Positions 45,223 to 57,062 of a stretch of 64,000 nucleotides of DNA are shown here, in pieces. The DNA is from Planctomycetota bacterium. Its GTDB lineage: Bacteria; Planctomycetota; Phycisphaerae; UBA1845; UTPLA1. The notes under the pieces were generated by a model. That model did not search any database and was not told the origin of the DNA. It saw only the letters and a program-made list of their open reading frames with translations. Every line of letters begins with the position of its first letter. Within the stretch, counting starts at the first letter, position 1. The stretch spans positions 1 to 64,000 of the forward strand of contig QEVG01000016.1 in assembly GCA_003576905.1 (NCBI GenBank). The letters are read 5' to 3'. Both the position numbers and the translations under genes were made by a program.

Positions 45223-46893
45223 TCAGCGCGAAGCGCTCTTCTGCTCGGAGAGCTTCTCGAGCACCTTGTCGGTCCGGTCAAGCGAGAGGATTCGCTCGCG
45301 AAGGATGCCGTCCGTCATGTCCATATAGATCATGGCGACGTCCTTCTTCCCGTTCACCACACGATCAAAGTCGATGTCCACGCACAAGGCGTTCGTGCTG
45401 AAGTCGCCCTTGGTCCCGCGCTTTTCCTTTCGGCCGATCTCCTCGCCGATCCGGATCCGATACTCATTTTTCTCCGTGCCGCGCCGGCCCACCTTGAAGA
45501 CCGTCACCGTCACTTCGCCCTTCTTTTCGTCGGCCCTGGTCAGGTAGAAGTACGTGTCACCCGTAATCTCCACGGGGCGGGACTCCGGCGACCAGCCGGA
45601 AAACACCGTCAGCTTTCGGGCGTCGTCCGGGTTTGACAACTCGCCCGGATTGCCCGCATAGACGTTGAACACCTCGTACCGCATGCGATAGACATAGGTA
45701 TGCCCCGGAAGGGCGTCGAGATCGTGCGCCACGATGGGCATGAGCCGCTCGGGCGAACGCGCAACGGCCGGTGCGGCCTCGCGCCGCTCCTTCGGCATCT
45801 TGCGGATGATCTCCTGCATTAAATCCTTCGCGGATTGCACCAGTTTGTCCGGCGCCCCCAGCGTTCCCGCCGCCGATCGGGCGAGAAGATAGGCGGCGTC
45901 GTAATCCCGATCCTTGAACGGCCGCTTGCCGCCCATGGCCGCCTTGGCCCGGTCAATCCACGACTTGGCGCGCCGCTCGGCCTCGCGCGCCGCGTCGGAG
46001 GGCGAGAGGTTGTCGGTGCGCTTCGGCGGCTCGTCGAGATAGGGCACCGGCGGAATGCTCGCCGCCGTGCTCGGCAGCTTCGGACGGCAAATCGGCTCCG
46101 CGCCGGTGCTGACGTTTCGGCGGAAGCTGTCGATCCCCTCGAATTTGAATGAGCCGCCGCCCCGGTCGATGAACTTCGGCCGCGTCATCGGCTTGAAGGG
46201 CAGGTACGTATTCACGTCCTCCCAGCCACGGCGCGGATCGTTCACATCCTTGCGCTGAAGGTGGACCTGCACCACCTCGAGGTAGGAGCCGTCGGGGTAG
46301 TTTTCGGTGCGAAAGTTCGCATCCTGCTCGACGAGGTCCACCTGCGCGGCCACGGACACGTAAGGCTTCTTCACCTTCTTCGCATTAGCGCCCGGCGGAC
46401 GGCCGTCGTACTCCTCAAACGTGGGTATCTCATTGGGAAAAGTCATTTCGACCGGTTCGCCGACGATGACCATCGGGACACTCGGGGAAACAATCTGCGC
46501 GAGGTTGCGCCGCGACTCAGCGGAATCGCCGGATACCGCGACGTACGGCGGAGGAAACGGCACGGCGCGCGGCAGCATCGGCTCGACCTGCGCGATCTTG
46601 AGCAGCCCCTCGGCCGATTCGCCGTACCACTTCTGCATCAACGCCACCGGGTCCTTGGACGGGTCCTTCTTGACGGATTTCGTCTCCTGCGGCCGGGCGC
46701 TTTGCACCGCCTGCCGGGCCGAGTCGGCCGCCTCTCCCACCGATTGCACGAGCTGTGCCGGGCCCATTTCGTTGACCGCAAAGCGGCTCCCGCCGAGGGA
46801 ATACGCCGCGGCGCCCGCCACCAGCGCGATACACAGCCCGAGTGTCAGCTTCTCGGCATGCAGATCGAAGAATCCAGCCGTCTTCTTGGCCAC
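45223..46893 (-). CDS. Unrecognised membrane-anchored protein of the PilM cluster
   Basis: 556 residues with a short cytoplasmic N-terminus and one membrane helix (LTLGLCIALVAGAAAYSLGG), the rest predicted outside the inner membrane and rich in beta strands. The C-terminal part (YRMRYEVFNVYAGNPGELSN; TYFYLTRADEKKGEVTVTVF) looks like a folded domain I cannot name. It lies downstream of the PilM-like and PilO-like genes (spacing 63 bp to the latter) on the same strand, so it is probably part of the same envelope complex. Planctomycete-type lineage-specific protein; function unknown. Confidence 0.65.
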   Translation of the reverse strand: MAKKTAGFFDLHAEKLTLGLCIALVAGAAAYSLGGSRFAVNEMGPAQLVQSVGEAADSARQAVQSARPQETKSVKKDPSKDPVALMQKWYGESAEGLLKIAQVEPMLPRAVPFPPPYVAVSGDSAESRRNLAQIVSPSVPMVIVGEPVEMTFPNEIPTFEEYDGRPPGANAKKVKKPYVSVAAQVDLVEQDANFRTENYPDGSYLEVVQVHLQRKDVNDPRRGWEDVNTYLPFKPMTRPKFIDRGGGSFKFEGIDSFRRNVSTGAEPICRPKLPSTAASIPPVPYLDEPPKRTDNLSPSDAAREAERRAKSWIDRAKAAMGGKRPFKDRDYDAAYLLARSAAGTLGAPDKLVQSAKDLMQEIIRKMPKERREAAPAVARSPERLMPIVAHDLDALPGHTYVYRMRYEVFNVYAGNPGELSNPDDARKLTVFSGWSPESRPVEITGDTYFYLTRADEKKGEVTVTVFKVGRRGTEKNEYRIRIGEEIGRKEKRGTKGDFSTNALCVDIDFDRVVNGKKDVAMIYMDMTDGILRERILSLDRTDKVLEKLSEQKSASR

Positions 46894-46956
46894 GCTTATC
46901 TCCTGCCGCTCGCTCGCTATCGCCGCGAAATAGGACCGCCGCCCGGTCCCCCCAAA

Positions 46957-48198
46957 TCAGGCCTTCGGGTCCTTGGCATCGGGGTTCTTGAGGACGTCCT
47001 TCAGCACCTTGGGAATCCACTCGTCGAAGACCTTGCGGAAATAGTACCCTTCGAACTCGATCCGCACTTCCAGGATCGGGCTTTCCCCATATACGTAGTC
47101 GTCCTGGATCGGATTCGGCTTTGCCAGCTCGTAGTGCACGTTGGTCGGCGTGTAAAAGCCCACCCGGCACACCTCGTCGATGATCTGCGGTATCGCCGCC
47201 TCTTCGACGACCATCTCCAGCGCCACCGGCACCATGAACTTCTTTTCGTCATTGTTCGTCTGGGTGAACGAGACGCCGAAGTTGCCGGCGTTCGAACCGC
47301 CGCCCCGGCCGAGCCGGTTTTCAATGCAAAGCTTCGTCAGCCGTTTGACCGGCATATAGGCCACCCACGCCCGATCGGCCTGACCCGCCTTCTCCAGTTC
47401 CGCGGCGCGCTTCTCGTTCACCCGCGCGATCGCCGTAACCATGTCCTGCTGAATCCACAGCGACATCTGCGCCTGCCAGATATCGATCTCCGTCGGTACG
47501 TCCTGCTTGTCCGCGATGTAGTGCCGGCCGATCGCCCCGGGATCCAGATACATGTAGATCTTCCGCGCGATTTCCTCTGCCAGCCGCGAGCGCGGATATT
47601 CTCGAAGAATCTCCGCCCGGCTGCGCTCCTTCTTCTTGTCGCTGGCCTCGGGCTCGACGGAACCTCCGCCCGGGCCCCAGGGCCGCCAGTCTGTCCCCTG
47701 CACGCCGCGCTTGAGCGCGTCCCATCGCTCGAAAAAGTCCTTGACCTCGTCCGGCGTTGCCTTGTCGCGCGCACGCAAACGCCGCGGAAGTTCGGCAAAG
47801 GCCTCGATGTACTTGGCCCGAAAGCTGATCGCGTCCGCGTTGCTGGCGGGCTGAGGAAGCACATTGGGAATCAGGGGGGCACGAAGGACCGGCGTGCGCT
47901 TTCCGCTCTCGTCCACCTTTTCGTAGAAAGGGTTGTACCGCTGCATCGCAAGCGCCGCGTTCATCGATTCTTCGAATTCGGCGTTTGTGTCGGCAATCTC
48001 CTTCGCACGGGCCTCGATCACGCTCATGTTGGCCGCGCCGCGCTGGGCGCCCACCACGCTGTTCTTCAGGCGATCGATCGCCTGCATCTTTTCCGTGATC
48101 TCCGCGCCCGCCATGTAAAAGTAGCCTCCCATTCCCAGGGAACCCAGGCAGACGAGGCAGAACGCGATGATTCGCCAGTATTTCTTCAGCAGGTCCAT
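46957..48198 (-). CDS. Membrane-anchored protein of the PilM cluster, PilN/PilO-like position
   Basis: 413 residues: one N-terminal membrane helix (IIAFCLVCLGSLGMGGYFYM), a coiled coil (EKMQAIDRLKNSV ... VIEARAKEIADTNAEFEESM), a middle region and a C-terminal alpha/beta domain (ALEMVVEEAAIPQIIDEVCR). Short cytoplasmic tail, helix, coiled coil, ferredoxin-like domain is the plan of PilO and of Amuc_1100-type proteins in related phyla. It lies immediately after the PilM-like gene. Identity as PilO is inferred from architecture and context, not from clear sequence similarity. Confidence 0.6.
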   Translation of the reverse strand: MDLLKKYWRIIAFCLVCLGSLGMGGYFYMAGAEITEKMQAIDRLKNSVVGAQRGAANMSVIEARAKEIADTNAEFEESMNAALAMQRYNPFYEKVDESGKRTPVLRAPLIPNVLPQPASNADAISFRAKYIEAFAELPRRLRARDKATPDEVKDFFERWDALKRGVQGTDWRPWGPGGGSVEPEASDKKKERSRAEILREYPRSRLAEEIARKIYMYLDPGAIGRHYIADKQDVPTEIDIWQAQMSLWIQQDMVTAIARVNEKRAAELEKAGQADRAWVAYMPVKRLTKLCIENRLGRGGGSNAGNFGVSFTQTNNDEKKFMVPVALEMVVEEAAIPQIIDEVCRVGFYTPTNVHYELAKPNPIQDDYVYGESPILEVRIEFEGYYFRKVFDEWIPKVLKDVLKNPDAKDPKA

Positions 48199-48278
48199 TT
48201 ACCACTGCTCCGCGTTGGCGTCGTATCCTCTTGGCCGCTGCGCGGCGCGCCCGAACCGGGCCGGCGCCGGCCGTTTCT

Positions 48279-50498
48279 CTAGCCCTGTCGCGCCGGCGCG
48301 CCCCCGCCCGTCCCTTGCGCCTGGCCCGGCTTCGCCTCGGCAGGTTTTTCCTTGTACTCCTCCGGAACCAGCGCCGGGGGCGTGTCACTCCTGCGGATCA
48401 CGATGTGCAGCTCAAACCGCTGGTCCGACTCCATCGGCTCTTCCGTCAGAGGATCAACCGTCTTGTACTTTTCCCGGAGCCGCTGAATCTCGTCCGAGAT
48501 CGATCCCCCGGTGTCTCCGCTGTCGCTCGGCCCTCCGAAGCCCGGCATGCCCGGCACGCCGCCTCCGCGCCCCCCGCGACCGCCGCCGCCCCTTCCGCCT
48601 CCGCCCGCGCCGCCTCCGCCGCCGCCCGCGGGGCGCCCGCCGCCGCGGCCGCCTCGGTTTTCGCGGTCATCGCCGCCCTTGGGCGCCGTCAAATCCGGCG
48701 TCTGTATCGGCTTCTTGCGTTCCATCACCTGCGCCAGCGTCACGTTGTCCACGTGAATCCCGAAACCGGGCACGCGGCCGATACGCTCAAGCGATTTGAT
48801 CAGGTTCTCCTCGATCCACTTTGCCGGCTGCGCCATGGTCGTCCCGCCGTATATACGGATCGCCCATCCTTCGCGGCCCTTGCCGCCCTTTGCCGGCATT
48901 TCGAACACCGCGGCGGGGTCAACCGGGTGATAGATCATGTCAAGCTGTTCGATCCAGATGTCCTCCCGCTCCCCACGCTCGATCTGCCGCGCGGCGTCAA
49001 GGTACTCGCGCGGACTGGTGGCCTTTGCGAAGCTCTCGGGGCGTGCCGCCGCGAACGAACTGTGAATGATCTTAAGAATACGCGGGACGAATATGTTGTT
49101 CTCGGGCAGCTTCGCCATTGCCGTCAGCGTGGCCTGGTCGCCCTTCCTCATGCTGTCGAGGCTGCTGAGCTTAGTCGTGAAAAACTGGGCCGCGCCGGCG
49201 ATCTTGGCCGCCTTTTCCACCGGTGAATCGGTGCCGGGATTGCTGATGATGCCCTCCGCCTGCTGCGTCGTCGCCGCCCGGATGATGTCGATGTTCTGCA
49301 TGCTGCCGAGACCGGCCTGGAGCTGGTTGCTCGCCATGAGATTGCCGACCCAGATCGACGCGCCGGCCAGCGCCATGCATGCGGCGGACGCCGCGAACCA
49401 CGGCCGCTTCTTTCGCCAGAGAATTGTGCGCTGAACCTCGAGCGGCAGCAGGCTCGACGAGACCGCCGCCAGCCCAAGACCCTGAAGGGCAAGCCCGTAC
49501 ACAACCGGAAGGCTGAGGATGTTGTCCACGAAACCCGGCGATTTCTCCTGCCCCCCCGTCGTAAGCTTCTTGAACCCCGAAAAGCGATCGACCTCGAGCT
49601 GAAGGTTTTGCTGGAGAAACTTCTGAAGCCCGGGCAGCTTGAAGGCGTTGCCCATTCCGATCACGCGGCCGATCTTTGCATCGCGGTGGGTCGACGTGTA
49701 ATACCCGACGGACCGCTGCACTTCGGAAACAAGGTCGGCAAACACCGGGCGCATCGCCTGAAACACCTGCCGGGCGTATTTCGACGTCGCCGCGGTGCGC
49801 TTCAGCTTTTCCGCCTTCGCGAAAGAGATCTTGAATGCGCTCACAAGGGCCTCGGTGAACCGGTTGCCCCCGATCGGAATCGGCCGCGCCCAGATGCGGT
49901 TCTGCTCCATGATGATCAGGTCGGTCGCCAGGGCCCCCATGTCGAGGAGAACGATTGACTCGGGCATGTCGGCCGGCTGCTCGAACCGCGCGGCGTTGTA
50001 GGACGCCATCGGCGACGTCTGGACGATCATGGGCTCGATGCCCAGGTCTGTGAACGTCGTGAGGTAGTTGCGGATCAGCTCCTTGCGAATCGCGAAGATG
50101 CCCACTTCGACGTCGGGCGAGTCCTTGTCCGTAAACACCTGGTAGTCCCAGACCACCTCGTCGATGTCGAAGGGAATCTGCTGCGTCGCCTCGTACTGAA
50201 CCATGTCCGGGATCTTCTTGGGCTCGACCGGCGGCATCTTCGTGAAACGCGTCAGCGTCTGCTGGCCGGGAACGGAGAGGACCACGCGGGCGTCGGACAG
50301 GTTGTTGCGCGAGATGAAGGTCTTAAGAGACTCGATGATCACGGCGGTCGAGTCTCCCTCGACCTGGGAGAGAATCTGGGAATGCTCCACCACGTCAAAA
50401 GCGAGAAGTTCGACCTGGTCGCCGGCCCGCTGGAGCTTGATCGCCTTTAGCAGGCACTGGCCGACGTCGATGCCCCAGACCGCTTGCTTGGAAGCCAT
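48279..50498 (-). CDS. pilM: PilM-like actin-fold ATPase fused to a PilN-like membrane region
   Basis: Residues 1 to about 350 of this 739-residue protein form a PilM actin-like domain: AVWGIDVGQCLLKAIKL (phosphate 1), FTKMPPVEPKKIPDMVQYEATQQIPF, VLLDMGALATDLIIM (phosphate 2) and GNAFKLPGLQKFL. A membrane helix (WFAASAACMALAGASIWVGNL) follows near residue 380, then a PilN-like periplasmic region and a Gly-rich stretch of about 50 residues near 620-670. In type IV pilus machines PilM and PilN are separate and bind each other; here they appear fused. No pilus ATPase or secretin is in the window. Confidence 0.78.
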   Translation of the reverse strand: MASKQAVWGIDVGQCLLKAIKLQRAGDQVELLAFDVVEHSQILSQVEGDSTAVIIESLKTFISRNNLSDARVVLSVPGQQTLTRFTKMPPVEPKKIPDMVQYEATQQIPFDIDEVVWDYQVFTDKDSPDVEVGIFAIRKELIRNYLTTFTDLGIEPMIVQTSPMASYNAARFEQPADMPESIVLLDMGALATDLIIMEQNRIWARPIPIGGNRFTEALVSAFKISFAKAEKLKRTAATSKYARQVFQAMRPVFADLVSEVQRSVGYYTSTHRDAKIGRVIGMGNAFKLPGLQKFLQQNLQLEVDRFSGFKKLTTGGQEKSPGFVDNILSLPVVYGLALQGLGLAAVSSSLLPLEVQRTILWRKKRPWFAASAACMALAGASIWVGNLMASNQLQAGLGSMQNIDIIRAATTQQAEGIISNPGTDSPVEKAAKIAGAAQFFTTKLSSLDSMRKGDQATLTAMAKLPENNIFVPRILKIIHSSFAAARPESFAKATSPREYLDAARQIERGEREDIWIEQLDMIYHPVDPAAVFEMPAKGGKGREGWAIRIYGGTTMAQPAKWIEENLIKSLERIGRVPGFGIHVDNVTLAQVMERKKPIQTPDLTAPKGGDDRENRGGRGGGRPAGGGGGGAGGGGRGGGGRGGRGGGVPGMPGFGGPSDSGDTGGSISDEIQRLREKYKTVDPLTEEPMESDQRFELHIVIRRSDTPPALVPEEYKEKPAEAKPGQAQGTGGGAPARQG

Positions 50499-50804
50499 GA
50501 CTTACTCCCGGCGTCAGCCGCGACGACACCTGCATTTCAGGCGGGCACGCATCGATCGCGACTGGCTATCTCTTGCAGGCAACCGTCGCCACCGAAGTCT
50601 TGCGGAGGGCGGATTGGCAATCTCTGGCGGACGGAAGCAGGATGGTCCAATGGCCGCGGGTGCCGCGGCAGCCAACCGGCATGGGCGGGCGGGGTCACCT
50701 GTCAACATACTTTATATGAGCCGCCGGAGGCAGTCAACGCGAACGCGGGATTCTCGGACGCCGGACCCCTCGCCAAAGCCCCTCGCCCGGTGCATATTCT
50801 CGCA
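50499..50804. other. 306-bp divergent intergenic region
   Basis: Lies between the PilM-like gene (minus) and the symporter (plus). A minus-strand TTGACA at 50702-50707 could be a -35, but the matching -10 is poor; an AT-rich TTTATATG near 50710 could be a plus-strand -10. I see no gene here. Confidence 0.4.
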
Positions 50805-52538
50805 ATGGACGTCCATCTCCTTGCGCAGACTCCCGTCGGCTTCAACTGGATCGACTGGGGCGTCGTCGCCGGATACCTCGTTCTCACCACCGTCCTCGGC
50901 GCCCGGCTGGCCGGGAAACAGGCGACCATTCGCGACTTCTTCCTGGGAGGCCGCAAGCTCCCCTGGTGGGCGGTCTGCGGCTCGACCATCGCCACCGAGG
51001 TCTCTACCGCCACGTTTCTCGTCGTGCCCACCCTGAGCTTCGCCGCCGGCGGCAACCTGACATACCTTCAATTCGCAATTGGGAGCATCATCGCCCGAGT
51101 CATCGTGGGCCTCTATTTCGTCCCGAGGTTTTACGAACGCGAGATCTACAGCCCCTACGACTACGTCGGCAACCGGCTCGGACGCCGCGTCAAGACCGTG
51201 ACCACGGGGCTGTTTCTCATCGGGGCGATTCTCGGACAAGGCGCGCGGCTTTACACCAGCGCCTTCGCCCTGGCGATCGTGGCGGACGTCCCGCTGTCGA
51301 CGGCCATCTGGCTCATGGGCGGTTTCAGCGTCCTTTGGGCGATGATCGGGGGCATCACCATGGTCATCTGGACCGACGTGATCCAGTTCGTCATCCTCAT
51401 GACGGGCGCGGCCGTGGCCCTTGGTTACGCCGTGCTGAGCATTCCCGCGCCCCTCGCGGATGTCGTCTCCATGGCATCGGAGGCGGGAAAGTTTCAGATC
51501 CTCAATCTCTCAACCGACCTTTCGGTCCCCTACACGCTCTGGGCAGGGCTTCTTGCGATTCCGTTCACGAATCTCGCCGCCTTCGGCACCGATCAGGTCA
51601 ACGCCCAGCGGATGTTCTGCTGCCGCAACCAGGGCGACGCGGCCAAGTCCATGATCGTCAGCAGCGTGGGCATCAGCATTGCCCTGATCATGCTTCTCGT
51701 CGGCATTGCGCTCCATGCGTACTTCCAGTACTCCCCCTTCACTCCCGAGGAGGCCGCCCGCTACAACGAGAAACCCACCTACCTCCTGCCCATCTTCATC
51801 GTGCGCGCGCTGCCCATCGGCGTCCGCGGCATCATCGTCGCCGCCATCTTCGCCGCCGCCGTCTCGACCCTGGAGTCCGTCCTCGCCGCCCTCGCCCAGA
51901 CGACGAGCGAGCCGTTCCTCAAACGATTTGCGAAACCCAGGGGGCGCGGAGCCTGGTGGCGCGGCGAGGTGGCCATCTCGAAGATCCTCGTTCTGGCGTG
52001 GGGCGTCGTCCTGTGCGGAATGGCGATGCTTTCCATCGAGATGGACAAGCGCTACGCCAATACGATTGACTTCGTGCTTGCCCTCGCCAGTTACACCGCC
52101 GGCCCGCTCCTCGGAATCTTCCTGCTGGCGTTTCTCCCCAACCCGCCGAGCGATCGGGGCCTTCCCTGGGCCGTGCCCCTGGCGGTTCTCGCCGTCTTTG
52201 CCATGCTTCAGCGCGACATCCCGCTGACCCTGCCCGCCGGATTGACAGTCAACTTCGCCGACTGGGTCGTCTGGATGGGCTGCCTCATCGCTCTCTCGCT
52301 CGGCCTGCTGCGCCTCCATGGAGACGTGCGCAAAGTCTCGGCCCTGACGTTCGCGGTGATCGCCATCGTCGGCCTGCACCTCTGGCAGGTCGGCGTCGAC
52401 GACCTCGGCCGGCCGAAGTATCCCGCCTACCCGTGGTCCTATCCCGTCGGACCGCTCTTCACCTTCGGTCTCGGCTACGTCCTGGGTCAGGCCGACGCTC
52501 CGCGCGCAAAGGCAACGCCGCGGCGGAAGCGCGCATAA
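50805..52538 (+). CDS. Sodium:solute symporter (SSS family)
   Basis: From the ATG at 50805 the product has 577 residues and about 13 membrane helices. Family features include RDFFLGGRKLPWWAVCGS, ATEVSTATFLVVP, TDVIQFVILMTG, and RGIIVAAIFAAAVSTLES near the second sodium-binding helix. The substrate cannot be told from sequence; sugars, amino acids or organic anions are all possible. The open frame continues upstream to 50484 but that part is non-conserved and overlaps the opposite gene's start. Confidence 0.9.
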   Translation: MDVHLLAQTPVGFNWIDWGVVAGYLVLTTVLGARLAGKQATIRDFFLGGRKLPWWAVCGSTIATEVSTATFLVVPTLSFAAGGNLTYLQFAIGSIIARVIVGLYFVPRFYEREIYSPYDYVGNRLGRRVKTVTTGLFLIGAILGQGARLYTSAFALAIVADVPLSTAIWLMGGFSVLWAMIGGITMVIWTDVIQFVILMTGAAVALGYAVLSIPAPLADVVSMASEAGKFQILNLSTDLSVPYTLWAGLLAIPFTNLAAFGTDQVNAQRMFCCRNQGDAAKSMIVSSVGISIALIMLLVGIALHAYFQYSPFTPEEAARYNEKPTYLLPIFIVRALPIGVRGIIVAAIFAAAVSTLESVLAALAQTTSEPFLKRFAKPRGRGAWWRGEVAISKILVLAWGVVLCGMAMLSIEMDKRYANTIDFVLALASYTAGPLLGIFLLAFLPNPPSDRGLPWAVPLAVLAVFAMLQRDIPLTLPAGLTVNFADWVVWMGCLIALSLGLLRLHGDVRKVSALTFAVIAIVGLHLWQVGVDDLGRPKYPAYPWSYPVGPLFTFGLGYVLGQADAPRAKATPRRKRA

Positions 52539-52649
52539 GGAAGGCCCGATGACGCGCCAGCGCCACCGGGCCGGAAGTTTCTCACGATCTGAACCTGCCG
52601 AAACACGACTGCTGAGCGCGGTTGCTTGTGCCGCCCGGCAAAATGCCGG

Positions 52650-53531
52650 TCAATCCTCCATCGGGGCCGCGGCCATCGTTCCCATCGAACGATCGGCCGG
52701 CGCGGCGCTCATGCTCGAATCCATGCCGGGGATGCGATCCTTTCGTGAGACAAGGAATATCTCAACGCGACGATTCTGCTCCGCGCCGCCGCTTGGAGGA
52801 TTCGGAACGCGCGGGCGGAACTCCCCGTAACCCATGACGGCCATGCGGTGCTGATCGACGCCGTTGTCGCGCAGCTTGAACATGACGCCAATGGCACGGT
52901 GCGCCGACAGGTGCCAGTTCGTCGGGTGCAGCCGGGCTGTCACCGGACCGATGCGCAGGTTGTCGGTGTGCCCCACCACCACGACGTCAAACTGACTGGC
53001 CGCCGGCGAGTTCACAATGCTCGAGAACGCACGGAGGGCCTCGTCGACCGTCGCCTGCACGTCGGCGCTTCCCTTGGCAAACGTCAGGTCGCTCTTCCAG
53101 CGCACAGCGCCCTGCTTTTCGTCATATTCAATCGCGTCGGGATACTTGGCCGCCAGCTCCTTGAGAGCGCGATCAAGTTCCGGCGGCAGCTTGACCTCGA
53201 CCACCTCCACTTTGCCTACGCCCCGGGCGAGCTGGTCGATATTGGCCTGGAGTTTCTTTACAAACGCGTCGAGCCGTTCGTTCTCGCCGCGCAGCGTTTC
53301 GGCATAGGCCGTCTTCGTGTCGAGTTCACGGCGAATCGCCTCGCGCTCGGCCTCCAGTGCCTGATTCTTGGCACGCTCGTCGGCCAGGTCGCGCTCGCAG
53401 GTGTCGCCCTGCTCCACCGCCTTGCGCCGCGCGAAGTCGGTCCGAAGGTACTCATCGCGAGCGACACACCCCAGGGATGTGATTGTCCCCGCGATCCCCG
53501 CCAGCACGCACATCGTCCTTACGCCACGCAT
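52650..53531 (-). CDS. OmpA-family peptidoglycan-binding lipoprotein
   Basis: 293 residues from the ATG at 53529-53531, with GGAGG six bases upstream. An N-terminal signal ends in TSLGC, a passable lipobox, followed by a coiled coil of about 90 residues (ERDLADERAKNQALEAERE, YAETLRGENERLDAFVKKL). The C-terminal domain is OmpA-like (FAKGSADVQATVDEAL, VVVGHTDN, NWHLSAHRAIGVM, YGEFRP, NRRVEIFL), which binds diaminopimelate in peptidoglycan. A Met/Ala-rich tail ends the protein. It is convergent with the symporter. Confidence 0.85.
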   Translation of the reverse strand: MRGVRTMCVLAGIAGTITSLGCVARDEYLRTDFARRKAVEQGDTCERDLADERAKNQALEAEREAIRRELDTKTAYAETLRGENERLDAFVKKLQANIDQLARGVGKVEVVEVKLPPELDRALKELAAKYPDAIEYDEKQGAVRWKSDLTFAKGSADVQATVDEALRAFSSIVNSPAASQFDVVVVGHTDNLRIGPVTARLHPTNWHLSAHRAIGVMFKLRDNGVDQHRMAVMGYGEFRPRVPNPPSGGAEQNRRVEIFLVSRKDRIPGMDSSMSAAPADRSMGTMAAAPMED

Positions 53532-53908
53532 GATGATCCTCCGTGTAACGATCCGTCGTCGCGGCCATCTCCGCGAAGAGCCGCATCCTGCACGATCCGC
53601 GGTCATTATTGCCATTCCCCCCGCCGCTCGCAATGGTTTCCGCCCCAATGTCCCGCGGCAGCGCCGTACCACGCGGCATGTGAATTGTCAGCTCGCCCTC
53701 TGCAACGCGTCGAAACTCCACTTTCCGAGACGACCGCCCGCCGATCCCGACCCGTCACACCCTGCCGCCGCCCTTGTCCCGAGGGCAGTTCCAGAGGGAA
53801 TCGCTCGTCAAGATTTCACAGACTGAAGGAAATCTCGCGATCCGCCGGTTTTTCTTGACGCTCGCGAAGACTTGCCTGCGCACTCCCCACCATAAGGAAG
53901 GTGCTCTC
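53532..53908. other. 377-bp divergent intergenic region
   Basis: Between the OmpA-like gene (minus) and the collagen-like gene (plus). I find no convincing sigma-70 promoter pair in either direction and no coding region. It should hold both promoters. Confidence 0.4.
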
Positions 53909-55036
53909 ATGTCCACGCATTCTCGGATTCACGACACGCGGCTGCCCTGGCTGGCCTTGGCAATCATCTTGCTTGCCGGCCTTTACCTCGCCTGTGGCAC
54001 GCAAACGCCGATGGCCGGGCTGCCCGGACCGGAGGGTCCGATGGGCTCTCCGGGGCCTGCCGGCGTCCAGGGCCCTCCCGGTCCCGCCGGAGCAGACGGC
54101 CTGGCCCGCGTCTATGGCAACGGTTCGGCCGGAGCCAAAGTCGTGTCGGCCGACGAGGACTGGCTCACCGCGCCACCGACCAACCTCATGTTCACCGATT
54201 TCACAGTTAACGCAGGCGTTGAACTGCGGTTGCCCAGCGGCACGGTGATTCGCTGCACCGGGACATTCACCAACAATGGCAACATCGTCGTTACAACGAC
54301 CGGAGCCAGCGGCGGCTCCCCCGATGGCACTATTCCAGGGATGATTCAGGCTTCAATCGGCCTTCCGGACCCGGGCATCTCCACAGAGGCCGCACACATG
54401 GGTGAGTTCGGCGACGACACCCGGTTCAGGCAGGGCGGCGGTGGCGGCAGCGGCCTCTTGAGTCTTCAAGGACGATTTTTGCTGCATCCGGGAGTCAAGG
54501 GCGGCGGCGGTGGAATGGGAGCCTTCGACAACGGCGGCGGCGACGGGGGCGGGACGCTGACCGTCCTGGCGCAGGCGGCAGTGGTCAATGGTGCGACCGG
54601 CATTATTAACGCCGACGCAAGCGGCGGCGCTGAAGGCAGCGGTGGCGGAGGCGGCGGCATTATCATTCTCGCCTCGCTGGGGTCCGTAACAAATAACGGG
54701 ACCATGAGCGCCAACGGCGGCGACGGCGGCCCAAGCAACAACATGACAAGCTCCGGCGGCGGAGGCGGCGGTGGCATCATCAATATGCTCGCTCCGGTCG
54801 TGAATCAGGGAGCCGGCGCGAGTGCTTCCGTTGCCGGGGGCGCTGGTGGAGCCGCAATCCTGAATTCCGTGAACAGTTCCCCGCGACTCGGCGGCGGAGG
54901 TGGCGGCGCAAGTCGCGGGCGCGGCGGAGACGGCGGAAACATGGACGCCGGCGCAACGGTCACTCCGGAAGACGCGCAGGCAGGCCTGTCCGGCGAGGTC
55001 TATATCAGTCTGCTCGACCCGACGCCGCTGCTGTGA
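53909..55036 (+). CDS. Glycine-rich lipoprotein with a collagen-like segment
   Basis: 375 residues from the ATG at 53909, preceded by AAGGAAGG. A signal peptide ends LYLACGTQ, probably a lipoprotein site. Residues about 35-65 are collagen-type Gly-X-Y triplets (GLPGPEGPMGSPGPAG, then GPPGPAGADG). The rest is a beta-rich, very glycine-rich domain with GGGGG runs (GGGGGSGLL, GGGGGGIIN) that resembles bacterial surface proteins forming beta-helices. The function is unknown; a surface structural role is inferred. The start used here replaces a longer frame to 53774 that lacks a signal peptide. Confidence 0.7.
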   Translation: MSTHSRIHDTRLPWLALAIILLAGLYLACGTQTPMAGLPGPEGPMGSPGPAGVQGPPGPAGADGLARVYGNGSAGAKVVSADEDWLTAPPTNLMFTDFTVNAGVELRLPSGTVIRCTGTFTNNGNIVVTTTGASGGSPDGTIPGMIQASIGLPDPGISTEAAHMGEFGDDTRFRQGGGGGSGLLSLQGRFLLHPGVKGGGGGMGAFDNGGGDGGGTLTVLAQAAVVNGATGIINADASGGAEGSGGGGGGIIILASLGSVTNNGTMSANGGDGGPSNNMTSSGGGGGGGIINMLAPVVNQGAGASASVAGGAGGAAILNSVNSSPRLGGGGGGASRGRGGDGGNMDAGATVTPEDAQAGLSGEVYISLLDPTPLL

Positions 55037-55109
55037 ATGATCCCCTTGGCGAAGGGCGGCGGACGTCTGTCGGTATCGCCCCGGCCGCGACCGCTCCCCC
55101 GTGCGTCGG

Positions 55110-56963
<1,854 letters not shown>

Positions 56964-57062
56964 AAAAACGTCGAAACCCGCGCCCCCGGCGCCACCTGTC
57001 CGGGCGTTTCTTCAGGCAACCGCGCATTTACGTGGCCGGCGACGAAGGACGGATGCGGCCGG

